NCBI RefSeq assembly: GCF_003858655.1 | Contig: NZ_RQXV01000011.1 | Location: forward strand, 1-64,000 | DNA: 64,000 nt | Source: Amphritea balenae | Lineage (GTDB): Bacteria; Pseudomonadota; Gammaproteobacteria; Pseudomonadales; Balneatricaceae | Direction: 5' to 3' | Shown: one piece after another, positions 38,665 to 48,450 of the stretch | Position numbering within the stretch: the first letter of the stretch is position 1 | Layout: every line of letters starts with the position of its first letter | Notes under the pieces: model-generated | Database searches by the model: none | Told to the model about the DNA's origin: nothing | The model's input: only the letters and a program-made list of their open reading frames with translations | Program-made: the position numbers and the translations under genes

Positions 38665-40482
38665 GTGATTGAAAAACTAAGAAACATCGCCATCATTGCC
38701 CACGTTGACCATGGTAAAACTACTCTGGTTGATAAACTTCTTGCACAGTCCGGAACCCTGGGCCGTCGTGACGAAGGCACCGAACGAATCATGGATTCGA
38801 ACGACCAGGAAAAAGAACGTGGTATTACCATCCTGGCTAAGAACACTGCCATTGAGTGGAATGATTACCACATCAACATCGTTGATACTCCTGGACACGC
38901 CGACTTCGGTGGTGAAGTAGAGCGGGTTCTGTCGATGGTTGACTGTGTTTGCCTGCTGGTTGACGCTGTTGACGGTCCGATGCCTCAGACTCGTTTCGTA
39001 ACTCAGAAAGCCTTCGATCAGGGCCTGCGTCCAATCGTTGTAGTTAACAAAGTTGACCGCCCTGGTGCACGTCCTGATTATGTTATCGACCAGGTATTCG
39101 AGCTATTTGACAGCCTGGGTGCAACCGATGAGCAGCTCGACTTCCCGGTAATCTACGCTTCAGCACTGAACGGCATTGCCGGTCCTGAAGCTGACGAGCT
39201 GGCCGACGACATGACACCGCTTTTCGAAGCAATTGTTGAACACGTTGAGCCACCTAAAGTTGATACTGAAGGTCCTTTCCAGATGCAGATCTCCGCTCTG
39301 GACTACAACAGCTACGTTGGCGTTATCGGTGTTGGCCGTATTACCCGCGGTACAGCTAAAGTAAACCAGCAAGTTAAAGTGATCGATGCCGAAGGCAAAA
39401 TCCGCAGCGGTAAGCTACAGAAAGTGATGGGCTATCTGGGTCTTGAGCGTGTTGAAGTTGACTCAGCCCGTGCTGGCGATATCGTCTGCGTAACAGGTAT
39501 CGATGTTCTTAACATCTCCGATACTCTGTGTGATCCAGCTCAGGTTGAAGCACTGCCGGCACTGTCTGTAGATGAGCCTACAGTATCCATGACCTTCCAG
39601 GTTAACGACTCTCCTTTTGCTGGTAAAGAAGGCAAGTTTGTAACCAGCCGTAACATTAAGGATCGTCTGGAACGTGAACTTATTCACAACGTAGCACTGC
39701 GCGTTGAACAGGGTGACTCACCTGAGAAATTCCAGGTTGCTGGTCGTGGCGAACTACACTTGTCAGTTCTGATCGAATCTATGCGTCGTGAAGGTTACGA
39801 GCTGGGTGTATCACGTCCGGAAGTAATCCAGAAAGAAGTTGACGGCGAAATTCATGAGCCTTACGAAGTTGTACTGATCGATGTTGAAGACCAGCATCAG
39901 GGCAGCATCATTGAAGAGCTGGGTAACCGTAAAGCTGATATGACCAATATGGAAGTAGATGGTAAAGGCCGTGTACGCCTGACCTTCCTGATGCCTTCCC
40001 GCGGTTTGATCGGTTTCCGCTCTCTGTTCATGACAATGACTTCCGGTAGCGGCATCATGACCTCTGTATTTGACCACTACGGTCCAGTAAAACAGGGTGA
40101 AGTTGTCAGCCGTAGTAATGGCGTTCTGGTTTCTATGGTATCCGGTAAAGCACTGGCGTATTCTTTGTGGAATCTACAAAGCCGTGGCCGTCTGTGCGTT
40201 GTACCTAACATCGATGTCTATGAAGGCATGCTGCTGGGTATTCACAGCCGTAATAACGATCTGGCAGTTAACCCTATTAAAGGTAAGCAGCTGACCAACG
40301 TTCGGGCTTCCGGTACTGATGAAAACATTCAGCTAACTCCGCCAATCAACTTCACACTTGAGCAGGCACTGGACTTCATCGAAGACGATGAGCTGGTAGA
40401 AGTAACGCCTGAAAGCATTCGTCTGCGTAAGAAGCTACTGACTGAAAACGAACGTAAGCGTCAATCACGTGCGGCCAAATAA
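38665..40482 (+). CDS. typA: Ribosome-associated GTPase TypA/BipA
   Basis: A 605-residue translational GTPase: G1 AHVDHGKTT (11-19), G3 DTPGHADF and G4 NKVDR. EF-G-like domains II, III and V follow, then the BipA-specific C-terminal domain. It assists 50S assembly at low temperature and under stress. The start is GTG; the preceding 434-bp gap contains only the glnA control region and a TATAAT (38621-38626) that could be the typA -10. A hairpin follows the stop. Confidence 0.96.
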   Translation: MIEKLRNIAIIAHVDHGKTTLVDKLLAQSGTLGRRDEGTERIMDSNDQEKERGITILAKNTAIEWNDYHINIVDTPGHADFGGEVERVLSMVDCVCLLVDAVDGPMPQTRFVTQKAFDQGLRPIVVVNKVDRPGARPDYVIDQVFELFDSLGATDEQLDFPVIYASALNGIAGPEADELADDMTPLFEAIVEHVEPPKVDTEGPFQMQISALDYNSYVGVIGVGRITRGTAKVNQQVKVIDAEGKIRSGKLQKVMGYLGLERVEVDSARAGDIVCVTGIDVLNISDTLCDPAQVEALPALSVDEPTVSMTFQVNDSPFAGKEGKFVTSRNIKDRLERELIHNVALRVEQGDSPEKFQVAGRGELHLSVLIESMRREGYELGVSRPEVIQKEVDGEIHEPYEVVLIDVEDQHQGSIIEELGNRKADMTNMEVDGKGRVRLTFLMPSRGLIGFRSLFMTMTSGSGIMTSVFDHYGPVKQGEVVSRSNGVLVSMVSGKALAYSLWNLQSRGRLCVVPNIDVYEGMLLGIHSRNNDLAVNPIKGKQLTNVRASGTDENIQLTPPINFTLEQALDFIEDDELVEVTPESIRLRKKLLTENERKRQSRAAK

Positions 40483-40513
40483 GTCTTTTTAGACTAACAG
40501 CTAACGCGTAAAA

Positions 40514-40542
40514 AGCCCGGACAGCGACCACTGTTCCGGGCT
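40514..40542 (+). terminator. Hairpin after typA
   Basis: AGCCCGGACAG (40514-40524) and CTGTTCCGGGCT (40531-40542) form a strong stem with one bulge. The downstream CTATACTCC is not T-rich, so it may be a weak or Rho-assisted terminator. Confidence 0.55.
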
Positions 40543-40587
40543 ATACTCCCGGTGTCTTCTTAGTTTGCCTGATAAGGACGCCACAAC

Positions 40588-41538
40588 ATGAATACCCTTT
40601 ACCCCGATATCCATCCTTATAAGCAGCACCAGCTGGCTGTTGATGATATCCACACCCTGTATATCGAAGAAAGTGGCAATGCCCAGGGCATTCCCGTGCT
40701 ATTTATCCATGGTGGTCCCGGCGGCGGCACCAGCAGTTTCAATCGCTGTTTTTTCGATCCAGAAAAATATCGCATTATTCTGTTTGATCAGCGCGGCTGC
40801 GGCCAATCTACACCTCACGCCGAACTGCAAAACAACAACAGCACACACCTGATTGATGATATTGAAAAAATCCGTACCCATCTGCACATAGATAAGTGGT
40901 TACTGTTTGGCGGGTCATGGGGATCAACCCTGAGCCTGCTTTATGCACAGGCCTATCCCGATCGCGTTCAGGGGCTTATTCTTCGCGGCATCTTCCTTTG
41001 TCGGGATCAGGATATAAGCTGGTTCTATCAGAAAGGGGCCAGCGCAATATTCCCAGACTACTGGAAAGACTATCAGCAGGTCATACCTGAAGCCGAACGC
41101 GGCGATATGCTAACCGCCTTCTATCAGCGCCTGACTTCAGACAATGAAATTGCCCGCATGTCAGCAGCAAAAGCCTGGTCAGTATGGGAAGGACGCTGCT
41201 CGACACTGGATCCGAACAGCGATGTCGTCGAACACTTTGGTGATCCATATGTAGCTTTAGCAATGGCTCGAATTGAAGCCCACTATTTTATTAATCAAGC
41301 CTTCATCGAGCCGGACCAGATCATCCGCGATGCCAATAAAATCGCGCACATTCCCACCGTTATAGTGCATGGCCGTTATGATGTCGTCTGTCCGATTGAA
41401 CAAGCTTTTACGCTTTACGAAGCACTTCCGCAAGCAGAACTACACATAATACGGGACGCGGGCCATAGCGCGCTGGAACCAGGTATAACCGACAACCTGA
41501 TTAAAGCGACAAAGCAATTTGCACTATCTTTGGCATAA
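40588..41538 (+). CDS. pip: Proline iminopeptidase
   Basis: A 316-residue serine aminopeptidase that removes N-terminal proline. HGGPGGG (41-47) is the oxyanion segment, GGSWGS (108-113) holds S110, the Asp is in HGRYDVVCP and the His is in DAGHSALE. Cytoplasmic, no signal peptide. GATAAGGACG precedes the ATG. It is followed by dtd, 88 bp on. Confidence 0.94.
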   Translation: MNTLYPDIHPYKQHQLAVDDIHTLYIEESGNAQGIPVLFIHGGPGGGTSSFNRCFFDPEKYRIILFDQRGCGQSTPHAELQNNNSTHLIDDIEKIRTHLHIDKWLLFGGSWGSTLSLLYAQAYPDRVQGLILRGIFLCRDQDISWFYQKGASAIFPDYWKDYQQVIPEAERGDMLTAFYQRLTSDNEIARMSAAKAWSVWEGRCSTLDPNSDVVEHFGDPYVALAMARIEAHYFINQAFIEPDQIIRDANKIAHIPTVIVHGRYDVVCPIEQAFTLYEALPQAELHIIRDAGHSALEPGITDNLIKATKQFALSLA

Positions 41539-41626
41539 GCCTTTTACATGAACCTCTTGCTCTCATCTTTTACATGATCCGCTGATACAGAGCATCAGAA
41601 CATTGACCGTAAACTAGGGAATCACA

Positions 41627-42064
41627 TTGAAAGCGTTAATTCAGCGGGTCAAATCCGCAGCGGTAGATATAGCAGGACAGCGCCATGGTGAAATAGGAGC
41701 TGGTACCCTGGTCCTGCTAGGTATCGAAAAAAGCGATACCGAAGCCTGCGCAGATAAGCTGCTACAAAAAGTCCTTAACTACCGAATCTTTCCTGATTCA
41801 GAAGGCAAGATGAATCTCAACCTGCAACAACATAATGGCGGATTATTAGTGGTTTCACAGTTTACCCTGGTAGCAGATACCGCGAAGGGACTACGCCCTG
41901 GCTTCTCTAAAGGCGCAACACCAGCACAGGGTGAGGCTCTGTATAATTACTTTGTTAGTCAGGCTACACAGTTGCACTCAAATGTCGCTACCGGTAGCTT
42001 TGGTGCCGATATGCAGGTATCCCTTGTTAATGATGGCCCTGTAACTTTCATGCTTGAAGTCTGA
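41627..42064 (+). CDS. dtd: D-aminoacyl-tRNA deacylase Dtd
   Basis: A 145-residue homodimeric deacylase that clears D-amino acids and glycine mischarged on tRNA. The two signature motifs are SQFTLVAD (about 81-88) and the C-terminal GPVTF (137-141). The start is TTG, with AGGGA six bases upstream and the standard N-terminus MKALIQRV. It is followed after 9 bp by the AEC transporter. The pip-dtd pairing is common in this group. Confidence 0.96.
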   Translation: MKALIQRVKSAAVDIAGQRHGEIGAGTLVLLGIEKSDTEACADKLLQKVLNYRIFPDSEGKMNLNLQQHNGGLLVVSQFTLVADTAKGLRPGFSKGATPAQGEALYNYFVSQATQLHSNVATGSFGADMQVSLVNDGPVTFMLEV

Positions 42065-42073
42065 GGCCCATTA

Positions 42074-42967
42074 ATGGACGCCACCGCTTTGGCGCTCACA
42101 GAGCGCATTTTCCTGACCGTATTCCCGCTGTTTGCTATCGTATTGTGCGGCTATCTCTATGGCCGATACAAAAAGCCTGATATGGCCCTGGCCAACCAGC
42201 TAAACATGGATATTTTTGTCCCAGCTCTGATCTTTTTTGTTCTGTCAGACAAATCATTTGATCTGGTCAAATATCAATCTCTGGCAATGGGCGCAGCAAT
42301 TGTAATTCTGGGCTCAGGACTATTGTTATGGCCCGCATGCCGACTACTTAAGATACAAGCCAAAACCTTCCTCCCCCCAATGATGTTCAGTAACAGCGGC
42401 AACCTGGGACTACCACTTATCATACTGGCATTCGGTGAACACGCTCTTCCTGCGGCGATCATGCTGTTTATTGTTGAGATGACTCTGCATTTTACGGTGG
42501 GTATCTACATGATGGATCATAAAACCAACCCATTCCGGCTATTAAGAATGCCGATTATCATTGCCACTATCGCCGGCTTAAGCTGGAGTAGCTTCAGTCT
42601 GACAGTTCCCCCGTTTATAGCAACTTCGCTGGATATGCTGGGCCAGATATCAATTCCTCTTTTACTATTTACTCTGGGTGTTCGACTCATTACGGTAGAT
42701 TTCAGCTCATGGCGCATTGGTGTAACAGGAGCGATTCTATGCCCGGCCGCCGGTATATTAATCGCACTTGCAGCTCAGCAACTATTACAACTACAGGCCG
42801 AACAGTACGCCTACCTGATCATTTTTGGTGCGCTCCCCCCAGCTGTTCTCAACTATATCGTGGCTGAACAATATAATCAGGAACCCAGACAGGTCGCCTC
42901 CATCGTTCTACTGGGTAATATGGGGGCTCTGTTCTTTATACCCGCTACCCTTGTTTTTGTGCTTTAG
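42074..42967 (+). CDS. AEC family transporter
   Basis: A 297-residue protein with about ten hydrophobic helices in two halves, of the auxin-efflux-carrier family of bile/acid:Na symporter fold. It has the usual SNSGNLGLPL motif in the first half. The substrate is unknown; bacterial members often export or import malonate, malate or amino-acid-like acids. It lies 9 bp after dtd and probably shares its transcript. Confidence 0.88.
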   Translation: MDATALALTERIFLTVFPLFAIVLCGYLYGRYKKPDMALANQLNMDIFVPALIFFVLSDKSFDLVKYQSLAMGAAIVILGSGLLLWPACRLLKIQAKTFLPPMMFSNSGNLGLPLIILAFGEHALPAAIMLFIVEMTLHFTVGIYMMDHKTNPFRLLRMPIIIATIAGLSWSSFSLTVPPFIATSLDMLGQISIPLLLFTLGVRLITVDFSSWRIGVTGAILCPAAGILIALAAQQLLQLQAEQYAYLIIFGALPPAVLNYIVAEQYNQEPRQVASIVLLGNMGALFFIPATLVFVL

Positions 42968-42975
42968 TCTTTAAC

Positions 42976-42999
42976 AAAAAAAGCTGCCCTCAGGCAGCT
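42976..42999 (-). terminator. Terminator for comEA
   Basis: AGCTGCC, loop CTCA and GGCAGCT form a seven-pair stem, with a six-T run on the minus strand. It serves the leftward comEA gene and lies just after the rightward AEC transporter stop. Confidence 0.75.
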
Positions 43000-43053
43000 C
43001 TGTATTTCTGTGAACTCATTATTTCAGGGAGCTCTTTCATCGAGCTTTGTACT

Positions 43054-43338
43054 TCATTGAGCCTTCTTATCACCAACCGTTATGACTTTACGATTTTTCT
43101 CTACGGTCGCCGCCCCGATCCCTTTTACCAGCACCAGATCATCTGAGCTTTTAAATGGACCATTCTTATTACGATAAGCAATAATATCCTTGGCTTTCTT
43201 ATCACCTATCCCGACTAACATCTGTGAAAGCTCGGACGCAGAAGCTTTGTTAATATTCACCTTCCCATCTGCATGTAATGGAAATGAGACAAGCATTGCC
43301 GACAACAGCAACACCTTAAAAAGCGATAATAGTTTCAT
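43054..43338 (-). CDS. ComEA-family helix-hairpin-helix protein
   Basis: A 94-residue secreted protein: signal peptide (1-23) then a double HhH DNA-binding domain (NINKASASELSQMLVGIG and LVKGIGAATVEKN). Relatives pull transforming DNA into the periplasm as part of natural competence. It is small and soluble like the Vibrio and Neisseria ComEA proteins. AAAAGGAGT precedes the ATG. It stands alone between two terminators. Confidence 0.92.
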   Translation of the reverse strand: MKLLSLFKVLLLSAMLVSFPLHADGKVNINKASASELSQMLVGIGDKKAKDIIAYRNKNGPFKSSDDLVLVKGIGAATVEKNRKVITVGDKKAQ

Positions 43339-43362
43339 GCCAAACTCCTTTTCAGCAATTAT

Positions 43363-43389
43363 AAAAAAGCCGGTCTAAACAGACCGGCT
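43363..43389 (-). terminator. Terminator after pyrF
   Basis: AGCCGGTCT, loop AAAC and AGACCGGCT (43368-43389) form a nine-pair stem; on the minus strand TTTTTT follows. It ends the long leftward super-operon before comEA. Confidence 0.85.
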
Positions 43390-43422
43390 AATTATTAATA
43401 GCAGAAACTTCAGATGTGACAA

Positions 43423-44130
43423 CTAGCGTGCTGCAAGTACTTCTTGTTGAATCCGCTCTAGCGCCTCAACCGGAACAGACGCTTTAGTAATTGGACGACC
43501 TATTACCAGATGGGTACTTCCCGCTATGATAGCCTTACCCGGCGTCATAATTCGCTTCTGATCACCAACGTCCGCATCCGCAGGTCGAATACCCGGCGTC
43601 ACCAACTGAAAATCCGGCTCTACCAGCTCACGTAAAGGCGTGACTTCTTGTGCCGAGCAAACAACCCCATCCAGACCACTGTTCTGAGTTAACAGAGCCA
43701 ACCGCTTAACATGCTCGAGCGGCTCAATATCCAGCCCTATATCGGCAAGATCCTGGCGCTCCATGCTGGTTAATACAGTGACGGCAATAAGCAAAGTACG
43801 GGAGCCATTGACCTGATCAAGCTCATTCCTGGCCGCTTCCATCATTCGACGACCACCGGAAGCATGAACATTGACCATCCACACACCCAATTCAGCCGCA
43901 GCCCTAACAGCCTTAGCTGTAGTATTCGGAATATCATGAAACTTCAGATCAAGAAAAACCTCAAACCCCCGCCTATGCAGCGCATCGACAACAGCAGGAC
44001 CGGCACGGGTAAATAGCTCCTTACCAACCTTCACACGGCATTTTTCTGGGTCCAACTGATCCGCCATGCTCAAGGCTGCCGCCTGCTCAGGATAATCTAA
44101 CGCTACAATAACCGGCTTTTCTTCTCTCAT
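43423..44130 (-). CDS. pyrF: Orotidine 5'-phosphate decarboxylase
   Basis: A 235-residue TIM-barrel enzyme completing UMP synthesis. The catalytic block [10 protein letters not shown] and the phosphate-binding ASGGRRMM and TPGIR motifs are present. It is the last gene of the gyrA-to-pyrF leftward run, following lapB as in E. coli. A terminator is 34 bp downstream. Confidence 0.97.
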   Translation of the reverse strand: MREEKPVIVALDYPEQAAALSMADQLDPEKCRVKVGKELFTRAGPAVVDALHRRGFEVFLDLKFHDIPNTTAKAVRAAAELGVWMVNVHASGGRRMMEAARNELDQVNGSRTLLIAVTVLTSMERQDLADIGLDIEPLEHVKRLALLTQNSGLDGVVCSAQEVTPLRELVEPDFQLVTPGIRPADADVGDQKRIMTPGKAIIAGSTHLVIGRPITKASVPVEALERIQQEVLAAR

Positions 44131-44176
44131 GAATCTTTACTCTTACCTTTATTCTTACTCGTGAAATCAGTCCAGG

Positions 44177-45352
44177 CTATTCGCCCTCTAGACCCTGGAT
44201 GGGCTTAGTCGTTCCCCAACTCTGACAGGTTGGACATTGCCAGTTAAGTGATTTTGCTGAAAAGCCACAACGATTACATTGATACACAGGCTTACTTAGT
44301 TCCAACTGTCCGGTCAGCCCACGCAATACCACCAGACTCTCGTTAGCACCATTTGAGGCATGTTCTATATATAGATCAATTAACTGATTAAAACCTTTAA
44401 CAGAAGGACGCTTCTTAAGTTCATCCGTAATAAATGCACCGGCGACATAAGCACCTTGCCGCTCTAAAATTCGCCCTGCCAATGCCAGCATAATACTGGT
44501 TGAAGGTGTCTTTACCAACCATTGCCTCATTAGCTGTTCAAATTCATTATCTTGCTTGAGTTGACGATAACAGGTTTCTAATCGCCCGACCGCTTCTGGT
44601 AAAAACAAAGGATCCTGAACAGAGATACGCTTCAACGCTTTAATGGCGGCTTTCCAACCTGATGACGCCATCTCTATATCAGCAAGCAACAAGCTGGCCC
44701 GCACAGAGTTCTTGTCATATGCCAATGCTGAATTCAGTTTATCGCGGGCTTTGCGATAGCTATGCTGGGTGATATAAGCCTCGGCTAACTCACAACAATA
44801 GTGCCCAAGCTCTACCTCCATTCCCAGAGTATCGGAGCCTGGCAATTGTCCAGCCACTTGAAGCGCTTGCTCCCACTCCCGCTCTTTTTCATAGAGTTTA
44901 GTCAGTAATGTCAGCACTTTCTTGCGTGTCTGAGCATCTGGTCGTTGAGCAATAATCTCTAACAACAAGTTCTCAGCACGATCAAACAGGCCTACAGCAA
45001 AATAATCTTTTGCCAGCGCCATCTGGATACGCAAGAAATCATTTCGTGAAAGATCGCTACGAGCGAGAAGGTTTTGATGAATCTGGATAGCACGCTCAAC
45101 ATCACCCTTCTTACGAAACAATTTAGCCAGGGCAATATGAGCAGGGATCGTATCTGAATTAATTTCCAGCGCACGGATAAAGCTATCAATAGCCTGATCC
45201 GTTTTCTCACTTAACAGATAATCCAACCCGGTAAAGTATTCTTTATGCAGAACCTGTTGAGCCGTCGGTTTGTTATTCTTCTGAATTCGCCCCAGCAGCC
45301 AGCCGGCCCCCACCGCGATCGTCAGAGGAATAACAAACAGGTATTCATTCAT
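44177..45352 (-). CDS. lapB: Lipopolysaccharide assembly protein LapB
   Basis: A 391-residue membrane-anchored protein: a short N-terminal helix (about 1-20), many TPR repeats and a C-terminal rubredoxin-like metal site with CNRC and CPTC. With LapC it directs FtsH to degrade LpxC, holding down lipid A synthesis. It adjoins lapA with no gap, as in E. coli lapAB. Confidence 0.95.
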   Translation of the reverse strand: MNEYLFVIPLTIAVGAGWLLGRIQKNNKPTAQQVLHKEYFTGLDYLLSEKTDQAIDSFIRALEINSDTIPAHIALAKLFRKKGDVERAIQIHQNLLARSDLSRNDFLRIQMALAKDYFAVGLFDRAENLLLEIIAQRPDAQTRKKVLTLLTKLYEKEREWEQALQVAGQLPGSDTLGMEVELGHYCCELAEAYITQHSYRKARDKLNSALAYDKNSVRASLLLADIEMASSGWKAAIKALKRISVQDPLFLPEAVGRLETCYRQLKQDNEFEQLMRQWLVKTPSTSIMLALAGRILERQGAYVAGAFITDELKKRPSVKGFNQLIDLYIEHASNGANESLVVLRGLTGQLELSKPVYQCNRCGFSAKSLNWQCPTCQSWGTTKPIQGLEGE

Positions 45353-45658
45353 TTATGCTGAGTGCTTCAGTGACGCAGTACGTAACTGATCAAGCTCCTT
45401 ATTTGCAGCAGCAATCTTTCTGCGCGCAGCCTGCAGTCGAACTTTCAACAACATAACTACCAGGCTACTAACAACCACCCCAACAATACCACCCATGACA
45501 AAGCTCGCCATCAACCATAGCGATAAGCTGGCTTGCGGCAGGGTAATGAAAAACAAATCAATTGAAACCTGCTCTGTATTAAGTGTGGCAAAAGTCCAGC
45601 CACAAAACAGAAACACAATCGCAAGAATCAGTACTAGCAGCGTTTTCAACCAACGCAT
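45353..45658 (-). CDS. lapA: Lipopolysaccharide assembly protein LapA
   Basis: A 101-residue protein with two membrane helices (about 5-26 and 45-68) and a cytoplasmic coiled tail, of the DUF1049/LapA family. It assists LapB in coordinating LPS transport and lipid A synthesis. Its stop directly abuts the lapB start. It lies after ihfB, as in E. coli (rpsA-ihfB, lapAB). Confidence 0.9.
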   Translation of the reverse strand: MRWLKTLLVLILAIVFLFCGWTFATLNTEQVSIDLFFITLPQASLSLWLMASFVMGGIVGVVVSSLVVMLLKVRLQAARRKIAAANKELDQLRTASLKHSA

Positions 45659-45698
45659 GATTAACCCCTAAATTTATAAACAATCCCTTTACGACAGT

Positions 45699-45989
45699 CT
45701 AATTATTAAGACTGTCATTCACCTGCTCACGCAGTTCCTTGCCCGGCTTAAAGTGGGGCACATATTTAGCATCCAGTGATACCGAATCACCTGTCTTTGG
45801 ATTTCGGCCAACTCTGGGTGAACGAAAATGCAGACTAAAGCTACCAAATCCCCTGATCTCTATCCGATCGCCCTGGGATAATGACTCAGTCATATGGTCC
45901 AGCATAGTTTTAACCGCGAGCTCAACATCCTTAATCGACAGCTGTTCATTCTGGTCTATCAAACGCTCGATCAGTTCAGACTTGGTCAT
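45699..45989 (-). CDS. ihfB: Integration host factor subunit beta
   Basis: A 96-residue DNABII protein, with the beta-arm [13 protein letters not shown] and C-terminal [14 protein letters not shown]. With IhfA it bends DNA at specific sites and assists sigma-54 promoters such as those in this window. The ATG at 45989 is preceded by AGGGGGTGG; the 12-codon extension upstream is not needed. It is conserved next to rpsA. Confidence 0.97.
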   Translation of the reverse strand: MTKSELIERLIDQNEQLSIKDVELAVKTMLDHMTESLSQGDRIEIRGFGSFSLHFRSPRVGRNPKTGDSVSLDAKYVPHFKPGKELREQVNDSLNN

Positions 45990-46062
45990 GGCCACCCCCT
46001 GATAATTTAAGGCCAGATAATTCATTAATATCTGACCATTGCACTAGCAGACACTCTGCTAC

Positions 46063-47739
46063 TTATTTCTTATCTAACTGAGCCTTAATCAGATCACCAA
46101 TAGTGGTAGGTCCACTCGACTCAACTTGTTGCTCTTTAATGGCATCCATCGCCTGCTTTTCTTGCTTCTTCTCTACCTGCTTAACCGACAAAACAATATT
46201 TCTACTGCGACGATCAATATTCACAATCAGTACTTCTAACTCAGATCCCTTGGAAAACAGAGAATTCAGATCATCAAGCCGCTCAAAACTTGCTTCCTGG
46301 GCCTTAACTGTCCCTTCAACCCCCTCTGCTAACTCAACGGTTAACTGCCTTGGGGTAACTTCGCCGATAGTACCTTTGACGATAGAGCCTTTACCATGAG
46401 CTGCAACAAATTCTGAAAAAGAATCCGTTCCTAACTGCTTAATACCCAACGAGATACGCTCACGCTCAGCATCGACAGCCAACACGATTGCCTCAACGGT
46501 ATCACCTTTCTTATATTCTTTTACTGCCTCTTCACCGGGCTTGTCCCAAGACAGATCAGACAGATGCACCAGCCCGTCAATACCACCTTCCAGACCGACA
46601 AACACACCAAAATCGGTAATTGATTTAATAACGCCCGATATTTTCAGATCTTTTTCATAGGTTTCAGAGAAGGCATCCCATGGATTTGATTTGCATTGTT
46701 TCATACCTAATGAGATGCGACGCCGCTGATCATCAACATCAAGGATCATAACCTCAATCTGATCACCCAGCTGAACCACCTTAGAAGGATGAACATTCTT
46801 ATTAGTCCAGTCCATCTCTGAGACATGCACCAACCCTTCGATACCGGTCTGTATCTCTGCAAAACAACCATAATCAGTCAGGTTAGTTACTTTTGCAGTG
46901 GTCTTAGTACCTTTAGGGTGAGCTGCTTTGAACTCATCCCAAGGATCTGCAGTTAACTGCTTCATCCCCAAAGAAACCCGGCTCTTCTCACGATCATAGC
47001 GGAGAATCTTAACATCGATCTCATCGCCGATACTCAGCACTTCGCTCGGATGCTTAACCCGTTTCCAGGCTATATCCGTGATATGCAGTAATCCATCTAC
47101 ACCACCCAGATCGATAAAAGCACCATAGTCAGTAAGGTTTTTAACTATACCTTTTACGGTCTGACCTTCATCCAGGGTCGCGAGTAATTTTTCACGTTCT
47201 TCGTTATAGGCTGTTTCAAGCACTGCACGACGAGATACGACTATGTTGTTTCTTTTCTCATCGAGCTTAACCAGCTTGAACTCAAGTTCCTGGTTTTCAA
47301 TATGCGAGGTATCTCTTACCGGTCGAATATCTACCAGTGAACCCGGTAGAAACGCACTAATCGAATTAACGCTGACCGTAAAGCCACCACGGACTTTACC
47401 GGTAATCCTACCGGTAACAATCTCATCATTCTCATGTGCTTTTTCAAGAACCTGCCAGGCTTCGGCACGTTTAGCTTTTTCACGGGATAACTGAGTTTCA
47501 CCGGAGCCATCTTCCAGAGCAACCAAAGCCACCTGAACAGCATCACCAACAGCCAGCGTTAGCTCACCGTTTTCATCAAGAAACTGACTTCGGGGAATGA
47601 CACCTTCAGATTTAAGGCCAGCATTAACGGTAACAAAATCACCATCCAGAGCGACAACAATACCGGTTATAATTGAGCCCGGCTGCATATTCAGCTCTTT
47701 CAGACTCTCTTCAAACAGCTCAGCAAAACTCTCACTCAT
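46063..47739 (-). CDS. rpsA: 30S ribosomal protein S1
   Basis: A 558-residue protein with six S1 RNA-binding domains in tandem; the repeat motif around [18 protein letters not shown] recurs, with [10 protein letters not shown] as a later copy. It recruits mRNA to the 30S subunit and can autoregulate. It lies after cmk, as in E. coli and Pseudomonas. The C-terminus ends [11 protein letters not shown]. Confidence 0.98.
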   Translation of the reverse strand: MSESFAELFEESLKELNMQPGSIITGIVVALDGDFVTVNAGLKSEGVIPRSQFLDENGELTLAVGDAVQVALVALEDGSGETQLSREKAKRAEAWQVLEKAHENDEIVTGRITGKVRGGFTVSVNSISAFLPGSLVDIRPVRDTSHIENQELEFKLVKLDEKRNNIVVSRRAVLETAYNEEREKLLATLDEGQTVKGIVKNLTDYGAFIDLGGVDGLLHITDIAWKRVKHPSEVLSIGDEIDVKILRYDREKSRVSLGMKQLTADPWDEFKAAHPKGTKTTAKVTNLTDYGCFAEIQTGIEGLVHVSEMDWTNKNVHPSKVVQLGDQIEVMILDVDDQRRRISLGMKQCKSNPWDAFSETYEKDLKISGVIKSITDFGVFVGLEGGIDGLVHLSDLSWDKPGEEAVKEYKKGDTVEAIVLAVDAERERISLGIKQLGTDSFSEFVAAHGKGSIVKGTIGEVTPRQLTVELAEGVEGTVKAQEASFERLDDLNSLFSKGSELEVLIVNIDRRSRNIVLSVKQVEKKQEKQAMDAIKEQQVESSGPTTIGDLIKAQLDKK

Positions 47740-47765
47740 ACCGGCTCCCGCACTCTTTTTTGCCG

Positions 47766-48449
47766 TTAACGCAGACCCTTATGCCTTGCCTGATCCAGCA
47801 CTGACGCCAATACTTCCTCAATACTCAACTCTGTAGTATCTAGGGAAATGGCATCCTTTGCCGGCTTGAGAGGCGCTACTGCACGGTTCATATCCCGCGC
47901 ATCCCGGGCCTGTATATCATCCAATATTGCCTGAAGACTAGCACCCAGCCCCTTATTTATCAACTGGTTATACCGGCGGTTAGCGCGCTCTTCTGCGCTG
48001 GCTGTCAGATAGACTTTCAACTCAGCCTGCGGAAACACTACAGTTCCCATATCACGACCATCGGCAATCAGGCCCAGCTCTGTTACAAATGCCCGCTGTC
48101 GCTCTAACAACGCATCTCTTACCGGCCCTAAAGAAGCAACAACAGATGCATCAGCACCACAGTCTTCAGTTCTGAGGCTATTACTAACCTCCTCACCTTC
48201 CAGAATAATAGTCACTTCATTCTGGTCTTCCACTGTAGAAAACTGAACATCCAGATGCGCCGCCAATATGACCAGCGCATCAACATCATCCAGTGCAACA
48301 CCATGATGCCTGGCAGCCAATGCCACCAGACGATAGAGAGCACCGCTATCTAACAAATTCCATCCCAACTCTCTGGCAAGCAGACTACAAATAGTGCCCT
48401 TACCTGAACCGCTGGGTCCATCCACCGTAATAACCGGGAAGCGCCCCAT
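47766..48449 (-). CDS. cmk: Cytidylate kinase
   Basis: A 227-residue P-loop kinase that makes CDP/dCDP from CMP/dCMP. The Walker A loop is [10 protein letters not shown] (10-19). [12 protein letters not shown] contacts the nucleotide and RNRR-like arginines are present. It lies 1 bp after the tyrA-aroA fusion and 26 bp before rpsA. Confidence 0.97.
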   Translation of the reverse strand: MGRFPVITVDGPSGSGKGTICSLLARELGWNLLDSGALYRLVALAARHHGVALDDVDALVILAAHLDVQFSTVEDQNEVTIILEGEEVSNSLRTEDCGADASVVASLGPVRDALLERQRAFVTELGLIADGRDMGTVVFPQAELKVYLTASAEERANRRYNQLINKGLGASLQAILDDIQARDARDMNRAVAPLKPAKDAISLDTTELSIEEVLASVLDQARHKGLR

Positions 48450-48450
48450 G